Source: Pristionchus mayeri
Taxonomy: Eukaryota > Nematoda > Chromadorea > Rhabditida > Neodiplogasteridae
Direction: 5' to 3'
NCBI GenBank assembly: GCA_036245805.1
Contig: BTRK01000003.1
Coordinates: 10,602,001-10,666,000, forward strand
Length of the DNA stretch: 64,000 nucleotides
Below the pieces are notes generated by a model. It was given only the letters and a program-made list of their open reading frames with translations, searched no databases and was not told where the DNA came from. Positions 45,467 to 55,405 of the stretch are shown one piece after another. Numbering within the stretch: the first letter of the stretch is position 1; every line of letters starts with the position of its first letter. Position numbers and translations under genes: made by a program.

Positions 45467-48082
45467 TTGAGAGGTCTGCGTGACTACTTCGTTTTCCGAG
45501 CTGATCGCGTTGATTCTAGAGGTGGCGGAGTCCTTATCTATGCGCGTTCCAATCTGCTTCCTGTCCTTGTCTTGTCTCTAATTATTCCTGGATATGAAAG
45601 TTATACTATAGACAGTTATTCCACATCTGCCTCTCTTTCAAAAAATACTCTCAGAATAATTAATGTTTATCGCTCCCCCAATTCCCCGCTTTCGTCTAAT
45701 GCACCCTTCTTAGACTATCTGAATACATCTTCTGATTGCCCACATCCTTCAATAATAGTTGGCGATTTCAACTATCCCTCTATTGACTGGTACACGTACT
45801 CCTCTCCGACTACTTCCTTAATCCCATTCTTAGATCTCATTACCACAAAACACTTCAATCAGTTTGTTGATTTTCCGACCCGTGGGAAAAACATCCTTGA
45901 TTTGGCTTTATGCAACTCTCCTCTCTTCAAATCGGTGAAGCCTGACATTCCCCTCTCCGACCATGTCGGTATTAGTCTATCTATTTCATTTATCACTACC
46001 TTGGGTGATCTCATAAAACCAACCAGAAACTACCCTCTTGCTAACTGGGATTTGATTAACAATCAAATAGCAATGCATAATTGGACAATTGCTTTTTCTA
46101 ATAAGACTGCTTCTGAAGCTTACTGTTATTTTAGTGAATTTTTAAACTACCTCTTAGACATTTTTGTTCCACTTAAACGTGACAAATCGTCCTCTGGTTA
46201 TCCTAAATATCTGAGTCATCTGAATGATAGGTTACAAAAATTACACGAGGGTGCCCCTAACTGCGATGCTACTCATTCTCTACGAAAGAGGTTTGAAAAG
46301 GCTCTAAAAAGTTTTGAGTTAAAACGTGAAAGCAACGCAGTTAATTTAAATAACCCTAACCATTTCTTCCAGTTTTGTAAATCCCGATTTAAAGTAAACA
46401 ACTCATCTCTCCCTGGTATTGTTGACAGTAATGGGAACATTCTTTTAACAAATAAGGATAAAGCGACAGCATTCTCTAAGTTCTTTTCTAAGGTACAAAC
46501 GCCTCCTAGTGCCTCGCGTCTTCCGATTCCTATCCTTCCTAGCTCTACGTTCGATCTCCCTTTCATACCCATTTCCATCTCCCAATTAGTCCCAAAAATT
46601 AATGGTTCTCCAGACAATATTCCCAATTTGGTCTACACTAAGTGCAAATCCACTATTGCTAATCCCATTTCTATAATTTTTAATATCTCCCTAACATCTG
46701 ATATAGCTCCCTCGCAATGGAAAGTTGCTCATGTTAAGCCCATTCCTAAAAAATCAGGTAATGCAGACATTTCAAACCATCGCCCCATCTCTCTAACAGT
46801 TACTGCCTCTAAAATATTTGAAAAAAATCTTATTAATGAATTAGTTTCCTATTTAGACGCGCATTCTCTTCTAGACCCGCGCCAGGCTGGTTTCCGCAAA
46901 AGTAGAAGCACAACATCTTCCCTATGCGAAACCTTTTCGTTCTATGCCCAGTCTTTAAGCAATAAAAAATCAGTAGATACCATCTTTTTCGACTATCAAA
47001 AGGCATTCGATTTAATCGACTTAAGATTCCTAATGCATAAGCTTTCCTCTCTAGGCATCTCTAATCATATTGTGAAATGGTTTGAGTCATATCTCGTTGG
47101 AAGATCTCAACGAGTCTTTATTGGCAATCATCTATCCCGTCCTTCTCCTATTATCTCAGGGGTCCCACAGGGCTCAGCAATTGACCCATTGTTGTTTATC
47201 ATATACATTAATGACCTGGGCAAATGTATTCCTCCTACAATTAGATATAACATATTCGCTGATGATCTTAAAATATACGCCACTGTTCCTGATCATAGTG
47301 CTGATCTCCAAAAGGCTATTACTAGTATAGAGCAGTGGACTACTCAGTGGAACATGACAATCAGCGCTCCAAAGTGCTATGTACTCCATCTTGGTCGTCT
47401 TAAAACGAGGGCGCAATATATCCTAAATGGTAATATCATCTCCCCTAAAGAACAAGTTCGTGACCTTGGCATTTTCTTCACTGGGAATTTGCATTTTGGT
47501 TATCACATTGACCAAATAACCAGAAAGGCCAGATCTATGTGTAATTTGTTACTGCGATCATTTCTCACGACTTCACCTAGGGTGTTATTGAAAGCGTACA
47601 AAATATACATCCGCCCTCTACTCGAGTCTTCCACTATTATTTGGAACCCTACAGCAATTGGTCTTGTTAATCAAATTGAATCAGTGCAGCGCGATTTCAC
47701 TAAACGTGTTTTATTCCGCTCCCAATTGCCTCATCTTTCATATCCCGATAGACTCCAGCCCTTTCAATTAGAAACACTTGAATATCGCCGATCTTTGAGG
47801 GACATGTATTTCCTATACGACTTCTTGCATGGTTTTGTTCTCCTTGACACCTCCTGTCTCTGCTCGATCGCTCCTCTTACTCGTAGCCTCCGTTCCTCTC
47901 ACAATTTACGCATCACCGTACCGTGTATTATGCCTAGTTCTTTCTCATCATGTGCCACACGCTCCCTAACGCTCTGGAACACGCTTCTTAACCCAGTAGT
48001 TACCATGTCCCGTTTCCCTTACCGACACCTCTTAAAAACGAGTCCTTCTTTTGTCCTCCAGTCGTCCAATATCAAAATGTAA
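45467..48082 (+). CDS. Endonuclease/reverse transcriptase ORF of the CR1-like element
   Basis: 871 codons. Residues ~1-170 are the rest of an APE-type endonuclease (GGGVLIYAR, IINVYRSPNSP, IVGDFNYPSIDW, LSDHVGISL). The middle is a reverse transcriptase with FRKSRSTTSSL, FFDYQKAFD (catalytic Asp), GVPQGSAIDPLLF and FADDLKIYA (the ADD box). The N-terminal endonuclease part (NCRS and LSETWLNSSD motifs) lies upstream in other frames. It is separated by a shift in a T-run near 45,460 and by a 27-bp tandem duplication near 45,355-45,405. ORF2 is therefore not intact even though the RT part is open. The element copies itself by target-primed reverse transcription. Confidence 0.9.
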   Translation: MRGLRDYFVFRADRVDSRGGGVLIYARSNLLPVLVLSLIIPGYESYTIDSYSTSASLSKNTLRIINVYRSPNSPLSSNAPFLDYLNTSSDCPHPSIIVGDFNYPSIDWYTYSSPTTSLIPFLDLITTKHFNQFVDFPTRGKNILDLALCNSPLFKSVKPDIPLSDHVGISLSISFITTLGDLIKPTRNYPLANWDLINNQIAMHNWTIAFSNKTASEAYCYFSEFLNYLLDIFVPLKRDKSSSGYPKYLSHLNDRLQKLHEGAPNCDATHSLRKRFEKALKSFELKRESNAVNLNNPNHFFQFCKSRFKVNNSSLPGIVDSNGNILLTNKDKATAFSKFFSKVQTPPSASRLPIPILPSSTFDLPFIPISISQLVPKINGSPDNIPNLVYTKCKSTIANPISIIFNISLTSDIAPSQWKVAHVKPIPKKSGNADISNHRPISLTVTASKIFEKNLINELVSYLDAHSLLDPRQAGFRKSRSTTSSLCETFSFYAQSLSNKKSVDTIFFDYQKAFDLIDLRFLMHKLSSLGISNHIVKWFESYLVGRSQRVFIGNHLSRPSPIISGVPQGSAIDPLLFIIYINDLGKCIPPTIRYNIFADDLKIYATVPDHSADLQKAITSIEQWTTQWNMTISAPKCYVLHLGRLKTRAQYILNGNIISPKEQVRDLGIFFTGNLHFGYHIDQITRKARSMCNLLLRSFLTTSPRVLLKAYKIYIRPLLESSTIIWNPTAIGLVNQIESVQRDFTKRVLFRSQLPHLSYPDRLQPFQLETLEYRRSLRDMYFLYDFLHGFVLLDTSCLCSIAPLTRSLRSSHNLRITVPCIMPSSFSSCATRSLTLWNTLLNPVVTMSRFPYRHLLKTSPSFVLQSSNIKM

Positions 48083-48478
48083 CACAGAACTGCCACATTT
48101 CCCCACCCACAAGCTCGCCCGAGCCAAATACCACCTAACTTCCTCATCATGTCACTCCCGTCCCATACAAGTTGGTGAATAAAGAAAAAGAATAAGAATA
48201 AGAATAAATCCTCTCCAAGCACTTCCGATCCGGCGATTTATTTCAAGCATGAGATTTTGATCGAATGAAACCCTTGATCCAAGATATACAAAGGAATCGA
48301 CGTAAGTCAAAGGTTGTCGGTCAGCAAATAATTGTGTTTGTTTTCGATTGCACATAACGACAGTCTTCTTTTTGTTTAAAATCAGGCCCACCTTCTTGCT
48401 TGCGGAGCAAAGATCGTCAATCATCGTTTCAATCAATCAATCATTGTTTCCTATATATTCATCATCATGAATATATAG

Positions 48479-48553
48479 GCTGAGCAAATTTTTCCCTCGA
48501 AAAAAAACGCATATTTAAACCCTCGATCATGCCACTCAATCACTCCTCAAGTC
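48479..48553 (+). promoter_or_regulatory. Core promoter block of gene D
   Basis: Same order of motifs as upstream of gene C: GCTGAGCAAATTTTT, TCGAAAAAAAACGCATA, then CATATTTAAA at about 48,510-48,519. The RTE/CR1 insertion ends immediately upstream, so sequence beyond about -77 was displaced by 4.8 kb. Confidence 0.6.
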
Positions 48554-48649
48554 ATGTACTTCCAACTGACTACCGCACTTCTATTCGCCTTCATCTCTTC
48601 TGCCACTGCGTAATGTACCGGTGCGGTTTATCTTTTATTTACTCTGAGA

Positions 48650-51558
48650 GTTTTCAATAATCAATATTTATCACGTCATGCGTTAACGCAAGATGAGGAA
48701 GGGTCGGTATTCTTCAGCAGTTGCGTTCCACCATCTCGCTCCAATAGTTCTTCTGAGATCATCTCTCCATCGGGGTTTAGGCTGACCCGGTGAGCGCGTC
48801 CTGTTGTAAGGTATCCACATAGTAGTCGCTCTGCTCCATTCTTCCATATCCATTCGTCGCAGTTTCAACGCCCAAATTGCCTTCCTTCTCATAGCCACCT
48901 GATTCCAGTCACGGACTCCTGTTGCGTTGCGGATGTTCACGTTCCTCCATCGATCTCGCAAGCTGATTCCGAGCATTTTCCGCTCCATCTTACGCTGAGT
49001 CACACTTAGTCGCTCCTTGTCACTTGCTCGTAGGGCCCATAGCTCGCTGCCATAGAGTATCGTAGACATGACACAACTGTTGAAAAGGCGCCGCTTTGTT
49101 TTCATCGGTAGAATGCGTGAAGTGAGGAGGTACGAGAGCTTGCTCCATGCGAACCAACCCAGACGAATTCTGTGCTCAAGTTCTGCTGAGTAGTCAAGGG
49201 GAAGTGAGATTCTTCCGCCTAGATAGGTGGTGGATTCGGCAAAGTTGAACTTCAGATTGTCGATGACAATGGGTGCTCGGGTGGAGGTGCACGAGGTTAG
49301 AAGTACGGTCTTGGATGGATTTACTTCAAGACCAACGCGCGCGCAAGCCTCCATAAGTTTCTTCATCATGTTCTCCAGTTCGGGGCGACTCTTTGCGATT
49401 AGAACAATGTCGTCTGCGTACTCTAAGTGACTCAGGTTGCGGCCATCGATCGATATTCCGTTGTTCTCCCAATCGATTTCATTCATAGCGTATCTCAAGA
49501 CGGCATTGAAGAGACATGGGGAGAGAGTGTCTCCTTGGCGAACTCCTCTCCGCACTTCAACTGGAACCAAATCCTCGTTGACACGGATGAGAGTAGAGGA
49601 AGATTCGTAGAGGCGACGCAAGAGATGGATTAGAGTCGGGTGCACTCTAGCGATCCACAGTGCGTGCCAAACAGAGTTCCATTCCACACAGTCAAATGCC
49701 TTCCGAAAATCCACGAATCCCAAGTAGAGGTGCATTCCGTATTCGTGCGTGCGTTCTGCGAGTTGTTTGATCGAGTGAAGATTGTTGAGAGTGCAGTGAC
49801 CTTTCCGGAATCCGGTCTGAGTGTGCGATTCAGCCTCTTCAATTGATGATTCGATTCGTTTGAGAACAACGCGAGTGATTGTCTTGAGGGATACGTTAAG
49901 CAACGAGATTGGTCTGAAGTTTCCGATATCTGTTGGGTCGCCCTTTTTGTGAAGAAGGGACACAACTGCTTCAACCAAATCTCCAGGTACTTGGTCTCCT
50001 GCTACGAGGCGATTCAGTAGATCAGCGAAGAATGGGGCAAGGTGCTCTCTTGAGTGGTAAAGCATGTCAGGGAGGATACCATCGGATCCAGGGGAATGCC
50101 CGCACTTGAGAAGCGAGAGAGCATGCCTCGTTTCATCTGGAAGGAAGAGTGGCAATGGTTCGGGAGAAGGAGGCACGGCCAAGGGAATGTTCACTGCGCG
50201 TTTGTAGAGTTCCCCGTAGTAAACTTGGACGGCAGTCTTAGTCGCATCTTGGGAAAGGGCGCCAGAGACTGGGTCAGGAACGAGAAGTCGTTTACGAGAC
50301 GAGCGCAGTTTGAGCATCTCTTTGACGATGCTTCTTCCTTTCATTGCAGCTTGTTTTGCCTGGTTCTCTTTCCTTCTCTTGATATCGTCTACGAGGTTGC
50401 TTCGGGCTGTTTTGCATGACAAGGAATATTCGACATTGGATTGCAGGGATGATCGAAGTAGATGGCGTTGAGCAAGGAGTTTCCGAGTTGCGGGAGAGAT
50501 CCAAGGTGGCGATTGCCTCTTTCTCCAACAGTTGGTTGCTGCTGTCTTCGCAAACGCTTGTATCTTGTGGAAGGCGTCTGTGGCTGAGGATGGACGAGCA
50601 AGGGGCATTGATGCGAGAAGGTTCGCATTGGCAGTAAAAGCGACTTTATCGAAATCCAGCCGCTCCCTGCATCTTTTATGCCGCACCTTGTTGGGGAGAG
50701 AGAGGGTGAGTCGGACGAGACGATGGTCGGAGTCGAATTCGAACTGGCCGACGACTCCACAATTGACAACTGTCGCTGTGATGGGCGATGCTACGAAGTC
50801 AATTTGGATGAATGTGGAGCCGTTAGGGGAACGCCAAGTCCAGATTCTTCCTCGACGTCGCTTGGGGAAGGTGTTTTGGATGCGCAATTTGTTCCTCACG
50901 CAGGTCTCTGCAAAAGAGCGCCCACGTGAGTTCGGGGTCGGAGAGGCAAATTCACCGACAAATCTTTCATTGCCAGGTTCCTTTGCGACTCTACAGTTGA
51001 AATCCCCGACCAAAACTGGCATGTATCCTGCCGGAGCGTCGTGCAGCGCGTTCTCGATCTGGTCAAGGAAGTCGTCGTAGACGGCATCAGCCGATGTTGG
51101 GGCGTAAGCATTGACCAGGAAGAGTTTCTGTTGTGGTAGCTGCAGGGTTGCGAGACGATCCGAAAGACCTCGAAACACGGCTCCTTTTGCAAGATGCGGT
51201 TGCAGCAGGAAAGCGACACCATGTCTTGCAGTGGCACCCCCTGAGTGATAAACGACGATGCCTGAGGCCGCAAGATTGAAGGAAGCTAAACCCACAATCC
51301 TCGCCTCCTGAACAGCTACGATGTCCCACTTGATCTTTGAGAGGGCCAGCTCGATCTCGAGGAGCTTCTCCTTGGGTGCGAGTGTCCGGGCGTTCAGCGT
51401 GCCGATGTTGAATGGACGACCCATCGAGGCGGCTTACAACTCCCGCTTGCCAGAGCTGCTGGGAGAGGGAAACTGGCCGAGGGAGAGGGAGACGGGGGGA
51501 CGGAATGCGCACCACACCGCTCGCGACTAGCGTTGAGGGCCAGAATGAGAGTCTGAGA
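48650..51558 (-). mobile_element. Full-length RTE-type retrotransposon in gene D intron 1
   Basis: 2.9 kb, flanked by a perfect 24-bp target duplication (48,626-48,649 and 51,559-51,582). The 3' UTR is only about 33 bases and the 5' leader about 134. The perfect duplication and single uninterrupted ORF point to a recent, possibly still competent, insertion. It lies antisense to gene D. Confidence 0.93.
48683..51424 (-). CDS. RTE endonuclease/reverse transcriptase
   Basis: 913 codons, one ORF. Residues 1-240 form an APE-type endonuclease (NIGTLNARTL, VAVQEAR, NAYAP, VLVGDFNCRV, IWTWRSPNG, DSDHRLV). The central part is a reverse transcriptase: GNFRPISLLNV, QTGFRKGHCT, FVDFRKAFDCVEW (first catalytic Asp), RRGVRQGDTLSPCLF, LEYADDIVLIA (the YADD pair) and GLEVNPSKTVLL. 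The C-terminus has TILYGSELWA and RSPGQPKPRWRDDL, typical of RTE. All catalytic motifs look present. No separate ORF1 is seen, as usual for RTE. Confidence 0.95.
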   Translation of the reverse strand: MGRPFNIGTLNARTLAPKEKLLEIELALSKIKWDIVAVQEARIVGLASFNLAASGIVVYHSGGATARHGVAFLLQPHLAKGAVFRGLSDRLATLQLPQQKLFLVNAYAPTSADAVYDDFLDQIENALHDAPAGYMPVLVGDFNCRVAKEPGNERFVGEFASPTPNSRGRSFAETCVRNKLRIQNTFPKRRRGRIWTWRSPNGSTFIQIDFVASPITATVVNCGVVGQFEFDSDHRLVRLTLSLPNKVRHKRCRERLDFDKVAFTANANLLASMPLARPSSATDAFHKIQAFAKTAATNCWRKRQSPPWISPATRKLLAQRHLLRSSLQSNVEYSLSCKTARSNLVDDIKRRKENQAKQAAMKGRSIVKEMLKLRSSRKRLLVPDPVSGALSQDATKTAVQVYYGELYKRAVNIPLAVPPSPEPLPLFLPDETRHALSLLKCGHSPGSDGILPDMLYHSREHLAPFFADLLNRLVAGDQVPGDLVEAVVSLLHKKGDPTDIGNFRPISLLNVSLKTITRVVLKRIESSIEEAESHTQTGFRKGHCTLNNLHSIKQLAERTHEYGMHLYLGFVDFRKAFDCVEWNSVWHALWIARVHPTLIHLLRRLYESSSTLIRVNEDLVPVEVRRGVRQGDTLSPCLFNAVLRYAMNEIDWENNGISIDGRNLSHLEYADDIVLIAKSRPELENMMKKLMEACARVGLEVNPSKTVLLTSCTSTRAPIVIDNLKFNFAESTTYLGGRISLPLDYSAELEHRIRLGWFAWSKLSYLLTSRILPMKTKRRLFNSCVMSTILYGSELWALRASDKERLSVTQRKMERKMLGISLRDRWRNVNIRNATGVRDWNQVAMRRKAIWALKLRRMDMEEWSRATTMWIPYNRTRSPGQPKPRWRDDLRRTIGARWWNATAEEYRPFLILR

Positions 51559-53711
51559 GTTTATCTTTTATTTACTCTGAGACACTGTAAAAATGTTTAA
51601 AGGAGGAAAAGCAGCCCGGGAATTTAAAATGTGTGTTGTGCGACGCGTATTCTTTAAAAAATTGACAGCAGTTATAGTTAATATCGAAAATGATAAAGTG
51701 TACTTTCCCAGGTGCCCTAGCTGGGTTGGTAAAGGCTACTGCTCGGACACCGCAGCGCCGTTGGATCAGCGAAAGCTGTACTGCGGAGTGGCGTGAGTGA
51801 TCATTTAGGAGACATTTCATCGATCATTGAATTAGCTAGGCTTTCCCTGTTTGGACAATTTTGAGATATTTCCGAGTTTGTTTCGGCTGCGCTAAATAGT
51901 TCATCAGATCATCATTAAATCAAAACACCTAAAAAATCGAACAAAATAATCCAAACATTTTACAGTTGTGGTCTGTGCAATCGTGACGGAACACAGACTG
52001 AGACGGGAGGAGGGTCCACCGTCAACTGCGTTGACAACCACTGGAAGTGTGTAGTTGCTTCCCAATTACTCTAGTAACAACTCATCCTGTGGAGAGAGTG
52101 TGCAAAATGAAAAGGGATTGTTTCTCCCATTATATTGCATACTTTTCAGTTGTGATTACATGAAGACTACGGGCTTCTGCACCGACCCTATGCACTCCGT
52201 TGCGATGAGAAATCAGTACTTTTGTAAAACTTGCAACTCCATCAAGGTCACCCCTACTGCACCCAAGCAAAACGCAAAGTGAAATTAGTCAGTTCCAGAT
52301 ACGTTTCATATGTATCATATGTAGAGTTTAAATACTCAGCTTTTCGTTCATAGGCAAAAAATTGAAAATACTGTGTCGGCAATTTTCTTTTCAGTCACGT
52401 ATCTATACAAGGGCTTTGAAGTCAAAACTTTGAAGTCAATTGCATTATATTGTATTCCCGCGGAATTCAGCTGCGACAAATGGAGCAAAAATGCCACGAT
52501 CGCTTTCTGTGCTAATCCTGACACCAAGATCGAACAGAAGAAAACCTTCTGCAACGAGACATGCGAATTCGAGATTGTAAGTGTTGCAATACTCCCCATA
52601 TCTGCAGTTCCTCAGCCGTCTTCACTAGCGAACATACTGTATCGATATAATCATAGTTATTGCTAATTATTGCTTTTCATTAATATCATCAATTTCAGAA
52701 TCCCACATCCGACTGCAGATTGTACACGAGCACTGGCACGGCCACCGATGCCGTGCTCACCCCTGGTACTCCATCCAACACCACGACTCCTGCAGTTGCC
52801 GCACCTGGAACACCCATCAAGTCGGGCGCTACTGTAGCTGGTGTTACTCCCGCGGTTAGTCATTTCGCCTTTATTACGGAGCAAATGATATTTCACGAAT
52901 GTAACCCTCACGGTAAATTTCCATACTGTACCCATTGGGTATTCTTTGCAGGAACCGATTTAGCAATTGATTAAATAGTATTCTCAGATATGTTGGTCAA
53001 TATCTAACAGCCAATCCTTTACAGGTCGACCTGACCTTTGCGTATGTCAAGAAGGGTTGCACCCTCACCCTGTTCACGGGAGATGAAACGGCCACTCCTC
53101 CAGTCCCGATTACGTCAGTGATTTTACTAAACATCCTTCATCATCCCATATGCGATGATGGAGACTAGTGTGTTACTAAGTGTGAATTCATACAATCGTT
53201 GATTTCAACGAGCACTAAACCATATGCTAAAACATATGAATACTAAACATACTAAACCATATGCTCTCATATATCAGCGACCGAATTTTTTTGCGCATCG
53301 GTCAATGATAACCTCCTTGAACTCTGAATTTGTGCTGCGGTGGTAAATCACGCCTCGTCGTGAGAAACGTATATTAATTTATAAATATAAATATAACAAA
53401 CACGATAATTTACTGACCATGCATGATGGTGAGAGATCACACCATTTCAGGACTTTCAAGGACAACGATGTGACTAACTGAACTATAATTGCAAGATGCT
53501 GATATTGTTCATCGCTAGTCATTATGATATATCCTGTGTGTCAACTCCATTATCATTTGTTGTAATCGTAACCTTTTTGCCTTGTTATTTTCCAAGGTAC
53601 TTTGAAATAACCGAATAGATAAAAGTATGATATTATGCACATGTGCCGCTCATATTCACGAATTTTATAGCACAATATTTTGCAATATCCCGGAGAAGTG
53701 TAATAGCATCT

Positions 53712-53830
53712 GCTTTAAAGAAGCGGTAGCACGAATGAATGCTAGGGAGTCCCACCATGAAGATATTGCGTTCACAGTGGGTAACTGTAGCCAATTTACC
53801 CCACGAAGGATATGAAAATTATATTGAACG
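53712..53830. mobile_element. Partial MITE in gene D intron 7
   Basis: GCTTTAAAGAAGCGGTAGCACG and GCTAGGGAGTCCCACC match one half of the 39,868-40,163 family. The other end is not found. Confidence 0.65.
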
Positions 53831-54835
53831 ATTGAACACACGTCTCACGAGCCAGTGGGGTAGTGCGGGAACAAATCCAAATTTTGTTGACTGATATATA
53901 CTGTATTTCAGCTTGCGGATGAGCTAGAAAGATGACATTGGTCCCAAAATGCGCGGAAAATTGTTTCCAACAACTTTTATATTGACAACTGTTTGCTATA
54001 CCAGGTAAGACATTTTATTCAAGACATATCCTTTCATATTATGAAATAAAATCCATTGAAAGTTTTCTACGTGATAGTAAAAACATTTATTTTCTGGTTG
54101 TGCGCACAGTTTTGCGGATCTCCAATTGTTGGTTCTCTACGAGGGCGCAAGTAAGGAGATCGCAGCGCCCAAAGGAAGCTACATGGTTCCCATCGTAAAC
54201 AGTGCCGTAAGTATCCCAAAAGTGAAGTCTTGATGGGCATGACCGAGATATATTGAAGAAGAGCTTCAGAGATGAAGCGGCATAACAACGCACCAAAACG
54301 TACCTCCACGCATATATTCGAACGTTTTTCATAGGTGTTTTATGAAAATCCACGCGTTTTTTAAGCCACTCACCAAAGTCTTCGTCAAGAAAGGATGCAA
54401 GCTTACGATGATCACTGACTTCATGCTGAATACACCCGCAACTGGATCGCCGTAAGTTAATTATTGAGGTTATTTTTATTAATTTTCTAATTAATTAATG
54501 GAACGGTTTCACATGAAATTGATGTGTAAAATGTTTCGTCTGCATAACATTTTTCCTTGTTTTTTCCTTTATTTTCCTGATTCCTCATTCGCAGGTTCCA
54601 ACCTACCGCCGATAGCTTCATAACGCTCTCTGGAACAGCCACCTCGACAATCGGGGCGAACGGAGAAGTATTCCTGTTCGACTGCACTTGCCTTTGAGTG
54701 CAGAATGATTATCGACCTGCACTAAGAGGTTGCAGATAAAACACATGCTATGGTTTGCATTGTGATTCGTTTCCGAGCCTGAACACGGTGGTCACAATCA
54801 TTTTCGGATAAAATACACTTTTATTCCAAAATGCG

Positions 54836-55395
54836 GTACTACCCCGATTTGTAAAATTTATTTTGGAAATTTCATTTTGTAAACGAATTTTTCATAAAAA
54901 CAAAATTTAGAAAAAAATATCTGGAAATTTACTTTTTGGAAAAACAATTGTGGAAAAGAATAAATTGGAAAAAAAATTTTGGAAAGACCCATTTTGGAAA
55001 TTTTTCCACTGGTTACGGTACTTTTCGCTGCATCGGGAGAACCGCGAAATAGAACAATTAAATTTAAACATTGCTTTTGCATTATTTTGTATATTTTATT
55101 TCTTTAATTATTAGTATTGTTAATTACAATAATAATATAATAAAGGAGAATAATACTATGTTTCGAATTTGCTGATAAATGAGGAAAATGCTCCAGGTTA
55201 CGGTAGTTTTCCGCTCGGCTACAGGGCTACAGTGGACATGGAAAAAATTCCAAAACTTGCATTTCCAAAATGGAAATTCTGAAATTTATTTTCCATTTCT
55301 TGCCTTTCCAAAAAATGAATTTCTATAATTTTTTTCTAAATATTTTTTTCCAAAATTTGCATTTACGAAATGAAATTTACATTTCGGGGTAATAC
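54836..55395. mobile_element. MULE-like MITE, copy 2
   Basis: 560 bp, ends GTACTACCCCG and CGGGGTAATAC, flanked by the perfect 10-bp duplication CCAAAATGCG (54,826-54,835 and 55,396-55,405). A 9-10 bp duplication is typical of Mutator-like elements. The interior is built of TTTTGGAAATT-type repeats in both orientations. No coding capacity. Confidence 0.85.
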
Positions 55396-55405
55396 CCAAA
55401 ATGCG

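Larger units (their letters stand above)
34312..45882. repeat. Right (source) arm of the 11.57-kb inverted duplication
   Basis: Continuous across both ends with intact features (gene G intron 2 on the left, the CR1-like reverse transcriptase ORF on the right). I take it as the template for 5,074-16,643, and its part at about 34,865-38,195 as the template for 16,643-19,973. Confidence 0.93.
44189..48205 (+). mobile_element. CR1-like non-LTR retrotransposon
   Basis: 4.0 kb, inserted into the RTE fragment with a 4-bp AAAT duplication (44,185-44,188 and 48,206-48,209). It ends in a GAATAA-type repeat tail (48,176-48,205), as in CR1/L2-like elements. It contains an ORF1-like frame, a split endonuclease region and a long reverse transcriptase ORF. 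Its first 14 bases (GCTGGTACTACGCA) repeat a site 87 bases upstream in the target. This suggests a template jump when the 5' end was joined. Confidence 0.9.
43667..48466 (-). mobile_element. 5'-truncated RTE, split by a CR1-like insertion
   Basis: The minus-strand RTE reverse transcriptase C-terminus lies in two pieces. The upstream piece, 48,210-48,436, has VGLILNKKKTVVM, FVYLGSRVSF and IGSAWRGF. The downstream piece, 43,690-44,184, has LLYGSELW and RPRTRWRDEI. They rejoin in frame when the CR1-like element is removed. The 3' end is an ATAATG-type tail at 43,667-43,690. The 10-bp duplications ATGAATATAT (43,657-43,666 and 48,467-48,476) mark the insertion. The element lacks the endonuclease and most of the RT domain, and it has an internal stop. 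It inserted about 77 bases upstream of the gene D start. Confidence 0.9.
48554..54697 (+). pseudogene. Gene D: paralogue of gene C with a nonsense first exon
   Basis: Exon 1 starts at 48554 with a signal peptide (MYFQLTTALLFAFISSATA). Codon 20 is TAA at 48611-48613, where paralogues have CAA (Gln), and no in-phase donor follows. Exons 51712-51792, 51966-52046, 52150-52278, 52471-52576, 52699-52854, 53025-53113, 54110-54206, 54366-54451 and 54595-54697 then join in phase to a normal stop. They encode three ShKT-like domains (CPSWVGKGYC, CDYMKTTGFC, CDKWSKNATIAFC), a Thr/Pro linker, two related segments (YVKKGCTLTLF and VFVKKGCKLTMI) and the end FDCTC. The intact downstream frame means the loss is recent, or another 5' exon is used. 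A frame from 51,593 enters exon 2 but has no signal peptide. Intron 1 holds a full RTE element. Confidence 0.66.

Noticed and set aside
48152..48436. Single 94-aa protein
   Set aside because: Its end is read through the GAATAA tail of the CR1-like element; only the RTE-derived part is real coding relic.
50896..51515. Several 120-180 aa frames overlapping the RTE ORF
   Set aside because: They are other-frame shadows of the 913-codon RTE protein, which carries all recognised motifs.
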